From Eikenella corrodens (GTDB lineage: Bacteria > Pseudomonadota > Gammaproteobacteria > Burkholderiales > Neisseriaceae): DNA of 64,000 nt. Position numbers and translations under genes: made by a program. The stretch spans positions 558,001 to 622,000 of the forward strand of contig NZ_CP034670.1 of the NCBI RefSeq assembly GCF_003990355.1, read 5' to 3'. Below, piece by piece: positions 56,363 through 64,000 of this stretch (the stretch's first letter is position 1; each line of letters begins with the position of its first letter). The notes under the pieces are model-generated. The model did not search any database. It worked only from the letters and a program-made list of their open reading frames with translations, and had not been told where the DNA came from.

Positions 56363-56926
56363 ATGGATCTAACCCAATTAGCCGAGCAAACCCGCGCCCT
56401 TGCGCTCGATATCCTGCACCAATCCGCCATCGGCGAAGGGCAGATTTTTGTGCTCGGCCTGTCCACCAGCGAAGTGATCGGCGGCCGTATCGGCAAAAAT
56501 TCCAATCAGGAAGTGGGCGAAGTGATCGTGAAAACCCTGCTCGACATCCTGAACGAACGCAAAATCTACCTCGCCGTGCAAGGCTGCGAGCACATCAACC
56601 GCGCCTTGGCCGTGGAGCGCGAGCTGGCCGAAAAATACGGGCTGGAAATCGTGAACGTATTGCCCGGCCTGCACGCAGGCGGCAGTGCGCAGCTGGCCGC
56701 CTTCAAATATATGCGCGACCCGGTGGAAGTGGAATTCATCACCGCCCACGCCGGGCTCGACATTGGCGACACTTCCATCGGCATGCACATCAAACACGTG
56801 CAAATCCCCCTGCGCCCGCAACAGCGCGAACTGGGCGCCGCCCACGTCTGCGCCCTGGCCAGCCGCCCGCGCCTGATCGGCGGCGAACGCGCCGGGCACT
56901 ACAAAGACAGCATCCGCCGCGTGTAA
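56363..56926 (+). CDS. UPF0340 (YwlG/DUF436) family protein
   Basis: The 187 residues show the family features VLGLSTSEVIGGRIGKNSNQEVGEVI (about 29-54), QGCEHINRALAVERELA and FITAHAGLDIGDTSIGMHIKHVQIPLRP. It is a soluble protein whose function is not established. ATG 56363 with AAAGGAGGC upstream. It is monocistronic, followed by a DUS terminator. Confidence 0.9.
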   Translation: MDLTQLAEQTRALALDILHQSAIGEGQIFVLGLSTSEVIGGRIGKNSNQEVGEVIVKTLLDILNERKIYLAVQGCEHINRALAVERELAEKYGLEIVNVLPGLHAGGSAQLAAFKYMRDPVEVEFITAHAGLDIGDTSIGMHIKHVQIPLRPQQRELGAAHVCALASRPRLIGGERAGHYKDSIRRV

Positions 56927-56942
56927 CACCAAGCGGCAGGAC

Positions 56943-56973
56943 AAAGGCTACCTGAAATTTTCAGGTAGCCTTT
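56943..56973 (+). terminator. eikDUS hairpin terminator
   Basis: AAAGGCTACCTGAAA and TTTTCAGGTAGCCTTTC are nearly loop-less, 17 bases after the UPF0340 stop. Confidence 0.8.
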
Positions 56974-56987
56974 CTATTTCCGCTTGT

Positions 56988-57092
56988 TATAGTGGATTAA
57001 CAAAAACCAGTACGGCGTTGTCTCGCCTTGCCGTAACGTGTGTACTGTCTGCGGCTCGCCGCCTTGTCCTGATTTAAATTTAATCCACTATA
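56988..57092. repeat. Correia-like element (CREE) forming the 3' end of a methyltransferase gene
   Basis: The 105 bp run from TATAGTGGATTAACAAAAACC to TTTAAATTTAATCCACTATA. Its minus strand is read as the last ~32 codons of the methyltransferase gene, with the stop at 56997. Confidence 0.9.
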
Positions 57093-57902
57093 TGCGGCGG
57101 CTTCAGTATCCCAGCTCAGGAGTGCCCATTTCATGGCGAAGGGGGCTTGGGCGAATTGGCTGTGGTGGCGGTGGAAGAATTGGGTGAGGAGTCGGGTGTG
57201 TTCGGGGGTGAGGGTGCCGTAGGCGGCGGCCATGCGTTGCAGGAAGTCGGGCAGTTGGGTGCAGTCGGCGAGGCGGCCAGGGGTGGTGATGTAGCTGAGG
57301 GTGGGGTCGTAGCCCATTTGGTAGAGGATGTTGAGGGCGTAGATGTAGCCGGGGTAGGGGCTGCGATCTTGGCCGAGCAGGCGGCTGATTTGGGGCGGGT
57401 TGAAATGGCCGTCGGCGAGGATGGTGAAATACACGCTGCGGCGGGCGTGGGCGCTGAGTTTGGCAAAGAGGGCGGCAAGGTCGCGGTCGAGCCCGCTGCG
57501 GGAGGAAACGACGATGTCGCACACGGGCACGTTGTGCCAGCTGTCTTCTTTGCTCAGGTGGATGGGGGTGATGTTGGCAAGGCTGGCGGCTTGGGCGTTG
57601 CTTTCCAAACAACGGAGCATGCCGCTGCTGTAGTCGAGGCCGTAGAGGTGCCGCACTTTTGGAGCAAAGCGCAGGGCGAGGGTGCCGGGGCCGCAGCCGA
57701 CGTCGAGCAGGGTGTCGCCGGGGTGGAGCTGCATTCGGGCGATAAAGGCGTCGGCGTAGGGGCTGGGCTGGAGGGCTTTGGCGCTGAAGCTGGGGGCTTT
57801 GTCGTCCCATTCGGCGGCGGGCTTTTCGCTGAAGCCGAGTTCGGCCATGCGCTCGCGGTAGGCGGCGGCGAAGTCGGTGGGCAGGGGGCGGGGCTGGGGC
57901 AT
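56997..57902 (-). CDS. Class I SAM-dependent methyltransferase with CREE-encoded tail
   Basis: From ATG 57902 it encodes 301 residues. The SAM site is DTLLDVGCGPGTLALRFAP (motif I, about 64-82), followed by HLYGLDYSSGMLRCLESNA. It probably methylates a small molecule; relatives are annotated only as class I methyltransferases. The final ~32 residues (GLNLNQDKAASRRQYTRYGK...) come from the CREE at 56988-57092 and have replaced the original C-terminus. A DUS lies just upstream of the start. Confidence 0.82.
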   Translation of the reverse strand: MPQPRPLPTDFAAAYRERMAELGFSEKPAAEWDDKAPSFSAKALQPSPYADAFIARMQLHPGDTLLDVGCGPGTLALRFAPKVRHLYGLDYSSGMLRCLESNAQAASLANITPIHLSKEDSWHNVPVCDIVVSSRSGLDRDLAALFAKLSAHARRSVYFTILADGHFNPPQISRLLGQDRSPYPGYIYALNILYQMGYDPTLSYITTPGRLADCTQLPDFLQRMAAAYGTLTPEHTRLLTQFFHRHHSQFAQAPFAMKWALLSWDTEAAAYSGLNLNQDKAASRRQYTRYGKARQRRTGFC

Positions 57903-57960
57903 GGGGCTACCTGAAAGTGATGTCGGGCTGGAGGGGGCGGATTGTTGCGGGACTACCAAC

Positions 57961-58263
57961 TCAGTGCACGGGATAACGGCGCACGCAGCTGTTTGCGGCA
58001 GCGCTCATCTGGCGTTCGAGGACAGGATTACTTTGGCCTCGGTCGTAGGCGGCGGTAACGCGTTGCCATTCGCGGGCGCTGTAGCGGCTGCGCAGGGTGT
58101 CGTAAGTACAGGCGCATAGACGGCGCAGCTGGGCGGTGTTGGCGCGGCTGTTGAACCGCGAGGTGCATTGGGCGATGAAGCCGCTGCGGGAAGTGCCGAC
58201 TGCGGAATTGGAGGCGCAGGCGGTAAGGACGAGTAGAACGGATAGAAAGAGGATGGGTTTCAT
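57961..58263 (-). CDS. Small cysteine-motif lipoprotein, family member A
   Basis: The 100-residue precursor has lipobox LLVLTAC and a mature domain FIAQC-x16-CACTYD-x6-Y...CVRRY. It belongs to the four-gene tandem family described at 58341, 58992 and 59371. With four conserved Cys (two in CxC) it could form disulfides in the periplasm or bind a metal; nothing identifies the function. The family is not recognised. Confidence 0.75.
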   Translation of the reverse strand: MKPILFLSVLLVLTACASNSAVGTSRSGFIAQCTSRFNSRANTAQLRRLCACTYDTLRSRYSAREWQRVTAAYDRGQSNPVLERQMSAAANSCVRRYPVH

Positions 58264-58340
58264 GGCAGGATTCCTTGGAGGAGGGGATTTTCAGGTAGCC
58301 TCTGCCGCTTGAGACTGCCTGAAAAAGTTGGGGCTGAAAC

Positions 58341-58895
58341 TCAGCGGGCGAAGTGGCGGCGCACGCAGGTATTGGCGGCTTCATTTATGCGGCGTTTGAG
58401 CACGGGATCGCGGTCGAGGGAGGTGTCGTTGTTGATGTGTTGCTGCCATTGGGCGGTGGTGTAGCGGCTGCGCAGGGTGTCGTAAGTGCAGGCGCAGATG
58501 CGGCGGGTTTGGGCGGGGGTGATGCCGGTATTGCGGGAAGTGCAGAGATCGAGGAAGGCGCTGCGGTGGCTGCTGATGCTGCGGCGGTTGGGGTTGGCGT
58601 TGGGGCGGGCGGCGCATTGGCGCACGCTGCTGATGAAGTAGCGGCCCAGCGGGGTGTTGGGGTTGGCGGGCTGGCGAATCCAGTTGTGGCCGTAGCGGCT
58701 GCTGACCCGGTCGTAGGCGCAGGCGCAGACGCCGGCGGCTTGGTTGGGGGTCATTTGCCACGAGGCGGCATTGTCGGCGCAGGCGTTAACGAAGCTGCTG
58801 CGCGGGGTGGTGGGGACTTGGTTGGCGGGATTACTGCCGGTGGTTTGGCAGGCGGCGAGGACAAGTACTGCGGGGAACAGGTGGCGAATCAACAT
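58341..58895 (-). CDS. Cysteine-motif lipoprotein with two repeat domains, family member B
   Basis: The 184-residue precursor has lipobox LVLAAC. Two copies of the family domain follow: the first (FVNAC ... VCACAYDRVSSRYG ... QCAAR, about 35-105) and the second (FLDLC ... ICACTYDTLRSRYT ... CVRRH, about 112-182). The second is very close to member A, suggesting recent duplication. It is probably secreted to the periplasm; function unknown. Confidence 0.75.
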   Translation of the reverse strand: MLIRHLFPAVLVLAACQTTGSNPANQVPTTPRSSFVNACADNAASWQMTPNQAAGVCACAYDRVSSRYGHNWIRQPANPNTPLGRYFISSVRQCAARPNANPNRRSISSHRSAFLDLCTSRNTGITPAQTRRICACTYDTLRSRYTTAQWQQHINNDTSLDRDPVLKRRINEAANTCVRRHFAR

Positions 58896-58925
58896 GATGA
58901 GTTTCCTTAAGCAGTGGGGTTTGTG

Positions 58926-58970
58926 TTTTCAGGTAGCCTTTCTTACAACGGGCAAAGGCTACCTGAAAAG
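58926..58970 (-). terminator. eikDUS hairpin between members B and C
   Basis: TTTTCAGGTAGCCTTTC and GCAAAGGCTACCTGAAAA form a stem beyond the stop of the 58992-59297 gene, so each gene may be a separate transcript. A weaker pair at 58289-58326 separates A and B. Confidence 0.7.
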
Positions 58971-58991
58971 TGGGTTTGAATCATGCCGCAT

Positions 58992-59297
58992 TTAGCGGGG
59001 CACATGGCGGGAGACGCATTGCCGGGTGGCGGTGTCGATGAAGCGGATGAGTTCGGGGTTGCTGCCGATGTCTTGGCTGTCGAGGGCTTGCGGCCAGTTG
59101 CGGCCGTAGCGGCTGCTGATTTGGTCGAAAGTGCAGGCGCAGATATTGGCTGCGGATTGGCGGGGAATGCCGGTGGTTGCGGTTTCGCCGGTGCAGCGGC
59201 TGACAAACAAATCGCGCGGGCTGTATGTGGGGCCGTTGGCGGCGGCGCTAGGGATGAGGGCGAGCAGGAATAGGGCGGGGAGGGGTTTTTTAAACAT
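58992..59297 (-). CDS. Small secreted cysteine-motif protein, family member C
   Basis: The 101-residue precursor has an ordinary signal peptide (ALFLLALIPSAAANG, no lipobox) and one family domain: FVSRC ... ICACTFDQISSRYGRNW ... QCVSRHVPR. It differs from A and B by being soluble rather than lipid-anchored. Confidence 0.75.
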   Translation of the reverse strand: MFKKPLPALFLLALIPSAAANGPTYSPRDLFVSRCTGETATTGIPRQSAANICACTFDQISSRYGRNWPQALDSQDIGSNPELIRFIDTATRQCVSRHVPR

Positions 59298-59331
59298 AAT
59301 ATTTTGATGTGGATGAGTGGAGGATAAAAAT

Positions 59332-59361
59332 CAGGCAGCCTGCAAAACAGCGGGCTGCCTG
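59332..59361 (-). terminator. Hairpin after member D
   Basis: CAGGCAGCCTG and the complementary GGCTGCCTG form a stem just beyond the stop at 59371. The core resembles the Kingella/Simonsiella uptake dialects rather than eikDUS. Confidence 0.6.
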
Positions 59362-59370
59362 TGTGTTCGT

Positions 59371-59688
59371 TTAGCGGCGGTTGAGGTGGCGGTTGAAGCA
59401 CACTTCGGTGTTGCGGCGCATACGGCTTTCAAACTGCGGGTCGTTGCCGGTGCGGTCGTAGGCATCCAGCGTGGCTTTCCAGCGGGTGCCGTATTGTTTG
59501 CCGGTTTCGTCGAAGGTGCAGGAGCAAAGGGTGCGGGCCATTTGCGGGCTCAGGGCGTTGTTTCCGGAAGAGGCACCCTGGGCGCAGGCGCTCACGAATT
59601 CGTTGCGCATTTGCCGCAGGGTTTGGGCCTGGGCGGCAGGAGCGGCAACGGCGGCCAATACGGCGGCGGCAAACAGATATTTTTTCAT
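59371..59688 (-). CDS. Small secreted cysteine-motif protein, family member D
   Basis: From ATG 59688 it encodes 105 residues: signal peptide (AAAVLAAVAAPAAQAQ), then FVSACAQG ... LCSCTFDETGKQYGTRWK ... EVCFNRHLNRR. It is the most diverged member (CSC in place of CAC). It is first of the tandem set in the direction of transcription. Confidence 0.75.
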   Translation of the reverse strand: MKKYLFAAAVLAAVAAPAAQAQTLRQMRNEFVSACAQGASSGNNALSPQMARTLCSCTFDETGKQYGTRWKATLDAYDRTGNDPQFESRMRRNTEVCFNRHLNRR

Positions 59689-59836
59689 TGTGGTTTCCTT
59701 TTGAAATATGATGAATGAGGAACGAAGCCGCATTGTGCCGTTTGGCGGGGAAGTTGTCTATAGCCGAAGGGCTTTAGAGAGAATGTTCGGGCGGAAAAAG
59801 GCTACCTGAAAGCGGAGTTTCAGCAAAAGCGCCTTC

Positions 59837-59942
59837 TATAGTGGATTAAATTTAAACCAGTACAGCGTTGGGTCGCCTTGCCGTAACGTGTGTACTGTCT
59901 GCGGCTCGCCGCCTTGTCCTGATTTAAATTTAATCCACTATA
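59837..59942. repeat. Correia-like element (CREE), TTTAAATTTAA-ended form
   Basis: The 106 bp run from TATAGTGGATTAAATTTAAA to TTAAATTTAATCCACTATA between member D and the binding-protein gene. Confidence 0.9.
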
Positions 59943-59986
59943 TCATGCTGTGCCGGACTGCTGGAACACGGGGTCGGCATGGCTGT

Positions 59987-61045
59987 TTAAGCCAGCCCGA
60001 GCAGGCGTTGTTGCGCGGGGTTGGGGTGGTGGTGATACAGCGCTTCGAGCAGGGGCAGGATCTGTTCGCGGTAGTGTGCCGGCGGCCGGCCGGAGAGGAT
60101 GGCAGCCAGTGTGTAAATGCCGGGCAGTCGGTTGATGCCGGGCGGGCCGTCGATCCAGCCGTAGGGCAGGCGCGGCAATAGGCCGATGCGGCCTGCGCGC
60201 ACGGCTTTCACGTTTTTCCACAGCGGGTTGCGGGCTACCTGAACGGCAAAATCGGCTTCCTGAGTGAGAATCCAGTCGGGCTGCCACAGGATGATCTGTT
60301 CGATGGAAACCTGTGCCAGGCCGCCGCCTGCGAGTGCGTCGCCCACATTGCGTGCGCCCAACAGTTCGGCCACTTCGGTGTGGATGGAGTTGCGGCGGCC
60401 GGTTTCCAGCCCGTCGCGGCCGCGTGCCAGATAAACGCTGACGGGGCGGCTGCGGGCGGCGGCTTCGCGCCGGGCGAAGGCAAGCGCCTGCTCGGCCAGT
60501 GCGGCGAGGCGTTCGGTGTGCGGCGAGGCGATGAGGCTGCCCAACTGGCGGATTTGTTCTGCCGACTGCGCCAGCCTGCCTTCCAGCAGCAGGTAGGGCA
60601 CGCCGAGCTGTTTGGCGGTTTGCTGTGCGGTGGAAACGGTGGCTTCGCTCACTACGCCGACGTCTACCACGGCATCGATTTTTTCTGCCAGCAGGCGTTC
60701 GAGCGATACGGGCGAGCCGCGCCCGTTGATGCCGCCGAGCAGGGGCAGGCGGCGGGCGTTTTCGTTGAGCATAGCCAGTGCCTGCGGCCGTTTTTGCGCC
60801 GTCCAGCCGACGAGGCGCTCCGGTGCCAGCGCATAGAGCAGCACTTCGGCGGGCGGCCCGGCGGCATACAGGCGGCGGAAGGAACTGATATTACTTTCAG
60901 GTAGCCTGAAGATGTGCAGCAGGCCGGATGCGGATTGGGAGGCGGAAGCAGGGGCTTCGGGCGTATCGTCTTCATTGGGGCGGCAGCCGGCCAGCAGCAG
61001 GCTGCCGGCAACCAGTCCGCAGAGGAAATCGCGGCGGCTAATCAT
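59987..61045 (-). CDS. ABC transporter substrate-binding lipoprotein, class III (BtuF/MolA-like)
   Basis: The 352-residue precursor has a Tat-like lipoprotein signal (ISRRDFLCGLVAGSLLLAGC). The mature part has the class III binding fold: LYALAPERLVGWTAQKRP, LLAEKIDAVVDVGVVSEATVSTAQQTAKQLGVPYLLLEG and IEQIILWQPDWILTQEADF. Substrates of such proteins include cobalamin, ferric siderophores and molybdate. Overlap (ATGA) with a DUF2478 gene, a family associated with molybdenum transport genes, favours an oxyanion, but this is inference. No permease or ATPase gene is adjacent. Confidence 0.8.
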   Translation of the reverse strand: MISRRDFLCGLVAGSLLLAGCRPNEDDTPEAPASASQSASGLLHIFRLPESNISSFRRLYAAGPPAEVLLYALAPERLVGWTAQKRPQALAMLNENARRLPLLGGINGRGSPVSLERLLAEKIDAVVDVGVVSEATVSTAQQTAKQLGVPYLLLEGRLAQSAEQIRQLGSLIASPHTERLAALAEQALAFARREAAARSRPVSVYLARGRDGLETGRRNSIHTEVAELLGARNVGDALAGGGLAQVSIEQIILWQPDWILTQEADFAVQVARNPLWKNVKAVRAGRIGLLPRLPYGWIDGPPGINRLPGIYTLAAILSGRPPAHYREQILPLLEALYHHHPNPAQQRLLGLA

Positions 61046-61572
61046 ATGCCGGCTCCGCGCCTTTCGGCGATGGAGGCCAGCGCCCAGGCAGTAATGGCAT
61101 CGGCATCGGCGGCCAGTTCAACACCTTCGCCGCCGCAGAAGCTGCGCCAGTCATTTAAATAGGCGCGGGGCAGGGTGGTGAGCACGGGGATGCCTGCGGC
61201 GGCCGCGGCAAGATATTCGGCCAAAAGCCCGCGGTTTTCTATTTCGGCGTGGCCGAATTTATTGATGAAGACCAAATCGGCGTGTGCCTGGACGGCATCG
61301 CGCACCGCAGCACCCGCTGCGGCCAGCCTGCCGCCATCAAGTTTGCAGCCGGACGAGCCGCTGCCGAGCTTTTGGAAGATGGAAAATTCCACGCCGTCGG
61401 CAATGGAAACGAGGCGGGAATTGATGTGGCGGCCTTGGCTGTCCAGCGGGTTGAGCAGGCCGCCCAGGCGGAAGCCGAGACGGCGCAGTTCGGCGGCGGT
61501 GTGCCACAGTGCGGCGGTGGCGGCGTCGCCTTTGTCGCTGTAGAGGACGGCGGCGGTGGAGAAATCGTTCAT
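61042..61572 (-). CDS. DUF2478 family protein
   Basis: The 176-residue soluble protein, with AAVLYSDKGDAATAALWHTAAELRRLGFRLGGLLNP (about 8-43), GCKLDGGRLAAAGAAVRDAV and DLVFINKFGHAEIENRGLLAEYLAAAAAGIPVLTTLP (about 99-135), matches DUF2478, a nucleotide-binding-fold family often encoded beside molybdate transporters. It overlaps the binding-protein gene by four bases and is therefore co-translated. Confidence 0.8.
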   Translation of the reverse strand: MNDFSTAAVLYSDKGDAATAALWHTAAELRRLGFRLGGLLNPLDSQGRHINSRLVSIADGVEFSIFQKLGSGSSGCKLDGGRLAAAGAAVRDAVQAHADLVFINKFGHAEIENRGLLAEYLAAAAAGIPVLTTLPRAYLNDWRSFCGGEGVELAADADAITAWALASIAERRGAGI

Positions 61573-62020
61573 GGTGGGAACCGGCTTGGGTTGGGAGGGT
61601 TTAACTTTGCTGAAATTCCAGCACGTTGGGTTTTCAGGTAGCCCTTGGGAGAGGCTACCTGAAAATAGGGTCGGCCTGCTTTATCTATATCTATAGCAAA
61701 CCGGCTTAACTTTTGCTATGGCGCCGGTTTGCCTTGTATCGGAAGCCAATTCGGCCTACCCCATACCCGGCTTTGGCAAGGAACGGGCGGTTGCGCTCGC
61801 CGCAAGGCGCGGCAGTTTTGCGGCGGGGAATATGGGTGGGCAAAGGCTGCCGTATTGTGCCGCCGGGCGGCGGTGCTGCTTATTTGCCGTGTGTGGGCAG
61901 GTAAATGTTGATCGCGGATGAATTGCTGCCACGGCGTTGCTTTGCCCTACGTGCGCTGTCTGCAATGTGCTGCTTTGTGTTGGAGGCCGATTTAATCCGC
62001 TATGGGTTGTGCAGTTGTGC
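61573..62020. other. Intergenic region
   Basis: It holds a DUS pair (61633-61665: TTTTCAGGTAGCC, GGCTACCTGAAAA). The rest (61700-62010) shows no convincing gene on either strand. Confidence 0.45.
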
Positions 62021-62056
62021 TTTCAGGTAGCCCGAACCGTCAGGCTACCTGAAAAT
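62021..62056 (-). terminator. Inverted eikDUS pair after the TonB receptor
   Basis: TTTCAGGTAGCC and GGCTACCTGAAA are separated by 9-10 bases, 17 bases beyond the receptor stop. Confidence 0.65.
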
Positions 62057-62072
62057 GCAGGCCGTTTACGGT

Positions 62073-64000
62073 TTAAAACACATAGCGCAGGTTGGTGAAC
62101 CAGGTGCGGCCGGGCATGGGGTAGCCGTCGCTCAGCTCGTAATGGCGGTTGCCGAAGTTTTCTATGCCGGCTTCCCAGCTCAGGCCTTCGCGGATGCGCC
62201 AAACCCCTTTGGCGTTGTAAACTGTGTAGCTGCCGAGGGTGCGCGTGCTGTCGCCGTAGGAGGATTTGCGGCCGGTTTCGGTCAGCATGGAGGCGTGCAG
62301 GCTGACGTGCTTGATGGGGCGGTATTCGGCATAGGCGGAGAATTTGTGGCTGGGCGTGTTCAGCAGCGGGGTGTCGGCGCTGCCCAGGTCTTTGCGGTTC
62401 AAGTAGCCGTAGGCGGCGCCGAGCGTCTAGTGGCTGCCAATGCTCTGCCGCAGACTGAGTTCGATGCCGGTATGGCGGGTGCGGCCGATGTTTTGGGTTT
62501 GCTGGCAGTGGCCGCGCACGGGGGAGCGGCGGCAGGTGCGGCCGGTGGGGTCGGGCACGTAGGCGCTTTGAATTTCGTTGTGCAGGCGGCTGTAGAACAC
62601 GGCGGCTTCGGCTTCTGCCCCGTCCCACGGTTTGCCGCGCCAGCCAAGTTCGATGTGGTTGGCACGCTCGGATTCCAAATCGGGATTGGGGATGGCGCGT
62701 CCGAGGCGGTAGGAATAGCGGTCTTTCAGGCTGGGGAAGCGTGATTTGCTCGATACCGTGCCGTAGAAACTGTGGTTGTCGTTCGGGTGGTAGCTCAGTT
62801 CGATGAGGCCGTTTACCGAAGAGGTTTTGCCGCGGTGAAACGTGGCGGGCAATTCTTTGGTGGCGAGGCGTTCGTAGTCTACGCCGCTGCGCAGCCGCCA
62901 GGCCGGGGTGAAGTCGATTTGGTGTTCGACAGCAATTTGGTGGGCGGTGTCGCGGAAAACTTGGTTGCGGTTTAAGTCGTGGTGGCGGTCGGCTTTGTAT
63001 AGTGAATTAAATTTAAATCAGGACAAGGCGGCGAGCCGCAGACAGTACAAATAGTACGGCAAGGCGAGACAACGCTGTACTGGTTTAAATTTAATTCACT
63101 ATATTGGTAGCCGATTTGCCACAGCTGGTTTTGCCATGCGGTGGTGGAGAAATTGACACTCAGGCCGGTGGTGCGGTCTTTGTAGGCGCTGACGTCGCCA
63201 TCGGGCACGCGGTAGTCGCTGTCTCGGTATGCCTGCATGCCGTTTTTGTAGGTGTCGCGGTAGGCGCGGATTTTCAGGCGGTTGGCTTCGCCGAGGCCGA
63301 TGTTGCCGATGAAGTAGTAGCTATCTTTATCCCAATACGGCCAGCGCCAGTAGCGGGCGTCTACGTTGGCGGTGCCGACATAAACGGGCTGCTGCTTTTC
63401 GCTACGGATACCGCTGTAGCCGATAGCGTATTCGTCGGTAAGGTTAGGAGTGAGGCCAAGTTTGAGCGAGTAGTGGCGGTCGGTGCGGGCGGCGTTTTCG
63501 CGGTAGGAGCCGGTGTCGGTGGGCCGGCGTTTGGGGTCGTGGAAATGGTGCGGCAGGTGGAAGCGGTCGGAATCCAAATAGGCAAAACCGCCCTGAACAT
63601 AGAAGCGGCCGGTGTTGGAACCGAAGTTGGCGGACAGGTTGTGGCCGACAGTGTCGTCGAAGCCGACATTGATGTCGCCTTCGAACGGTTTGCCCGGTTT
63701 GCGCGTAACCAGGTTGATGGCGCCACCCAGAGTATAGGGGCCGTACATCAGTGAGGCGCCGCTCTTGGCCACGCGGATTGACGAGAGGCCGGGGGTGAGA
63801 AAGCGGGCGAAGTCCACATAGCCGTCGTAGGGGACGTATTGCGGGATGCCGTCGAGGAATAGCGGCACTTGGCGGGCATCATAGCCGCGCACGCGCAGGC
63901 CGGTTTCGTTGCGGCTGCCGGAAAAGTCGATATTCACTCCGGGCGGTGGCTCGAGTGCTTCAGCGATGTTTTGGCTGTTGTTGCGGCGGATGTCTTCGGC
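62073..64000 (-). pseudogene. TonB-dependent receptor broken by a CREE and an amber codon
   Basis: The 5' end is beyond the window. The visible part begins in the plug domain (EDIRRNNSQNIAEALE, then VRGYDARQVPLFLDGIPQYVP and GGAINLVTRKPGKPFEG) and continues into the 22-strand barrel, ending FTNLRYVF at 62073. Two lesions are seen. A CREE at 62998-63103 shifts the frame. An in-frame TAG at 62427-62429 follows GSH, where Trp (TGG) would suit. Removing the CREE with one TA restores a continuous frame (WQIGYQY-KADRHHDLNRN). The intact ancestor was an outer-membrane receptor for a siderophore or metal complex. Confidence 0.88.
62998..63103. repeat. Correia-like element (CREE) inside the TonB receptor gene
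   Basis: The 106 bp run from TATAGTGAATTAAATTTAAA to TTTAAATTTAATTCACTATA. The flanking receptor sequence rejoins in frame if the element and one TA are removed, so it inserted at a TA with dinucleotide duplication. Confidence 0.93.

Noticed and set aside
61713..61921. Three overlapping short plus-strand frames of about 60-67 codons
   Set aside because: No ribosome binding sites, mutually overlapping, Cys/Arg-rich composition typical of non-coding GC-rich DNA.

Overview
The window is a chromosomal segment of a Neisseriaceae bacterium, most likely Eikenella. The best evidence is the 12-mer AGGCTACCTGAA, which occurs dozens of times on both strands and is the DNA uptake sequence dialect described for Eikenella (eikDUS). 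The rRNA operon, the Correia-like (CREE) elements starting TATAGTGGATTAA, and the neisserial gene content (tamA-tamB, mla operon, TbpB-type lipoproteins) agree. Most genes are GC-rich. A few AT-rich genes (about 4.95-5.85, 7.6-8.8 and 47.8-48.8 kb) stand out as acquired.

Layout. 1-4.6 kb: end of tamA and complete tamB (outer-membrane translocation and assembly). 4.6-8.8 kb: an AT-rich, probably frameshifted gene, waaA, then a toxin-like remnant with an ankyrin/SUFU-like protein. 9-15 kb: a nitroreductase, an antiporter, xseB-ispA and a DASS carboxylate transporter. 15-20.7 kb: two unknown genes, ygfZ, and truB flanked by two TbpB-like surface lipoproteins. 20.8-26.8 kb: a thioredoxin-like protein, a thioesterase, and the mlaFEDCBA lipid-transport operon interrupted by a DUF4303-like gene. 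27-28.8 kb: pdxA and rplU-rpmA. 29-34.7 kb: a complete rrn operon (16S, tRNA-Ile, tRNA-Ala, 23S, 5S) whose 23S carries an extra hairpin near helix 45. 35.2-36.1 kb: an IS481-type insertion sequence. 36.3-43.4 kb: a polyamine-linked membrane cluster (AdoMet decarboxylase, a 59-residue membrane peptide, DUF4178 protein, SPFH protein, DUF350 protein, divergent membrane aminopropyltransferase). 43.8-50.7 kb: cbpA-cbpM, a VOC protein, an acyl-CoA dehydrogenase, small accessory genes and ribF. 50.8-57.9 kb: an M48 protease, a HIT protein, an LD-carboxypeptidase, recR, a UPF0340 protein and a methyltransferase. 58-59.7 kb: four tandem genes for small secreted proteins sharing a C...CxC...C pattern. 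60-64 kb: a metal or oxyanion-type binding protein, a DUF2478 protein and a TonB-dependent receptor broken by a CREE and an amber codon.

Many genes end in inverted eikDUS pairs that double as terminators. Thirteen full-length CREEs (92-107 bp) lie mostly between genes. One inactivates the TonB receptor, and another supplies the last residues of a methyltransferase. The most distinctive content is the polyamine/SPFH/DUF350 cluster, the tandem cysteine-motif family, the 23S insertion and the CREE-disrupted receptor.
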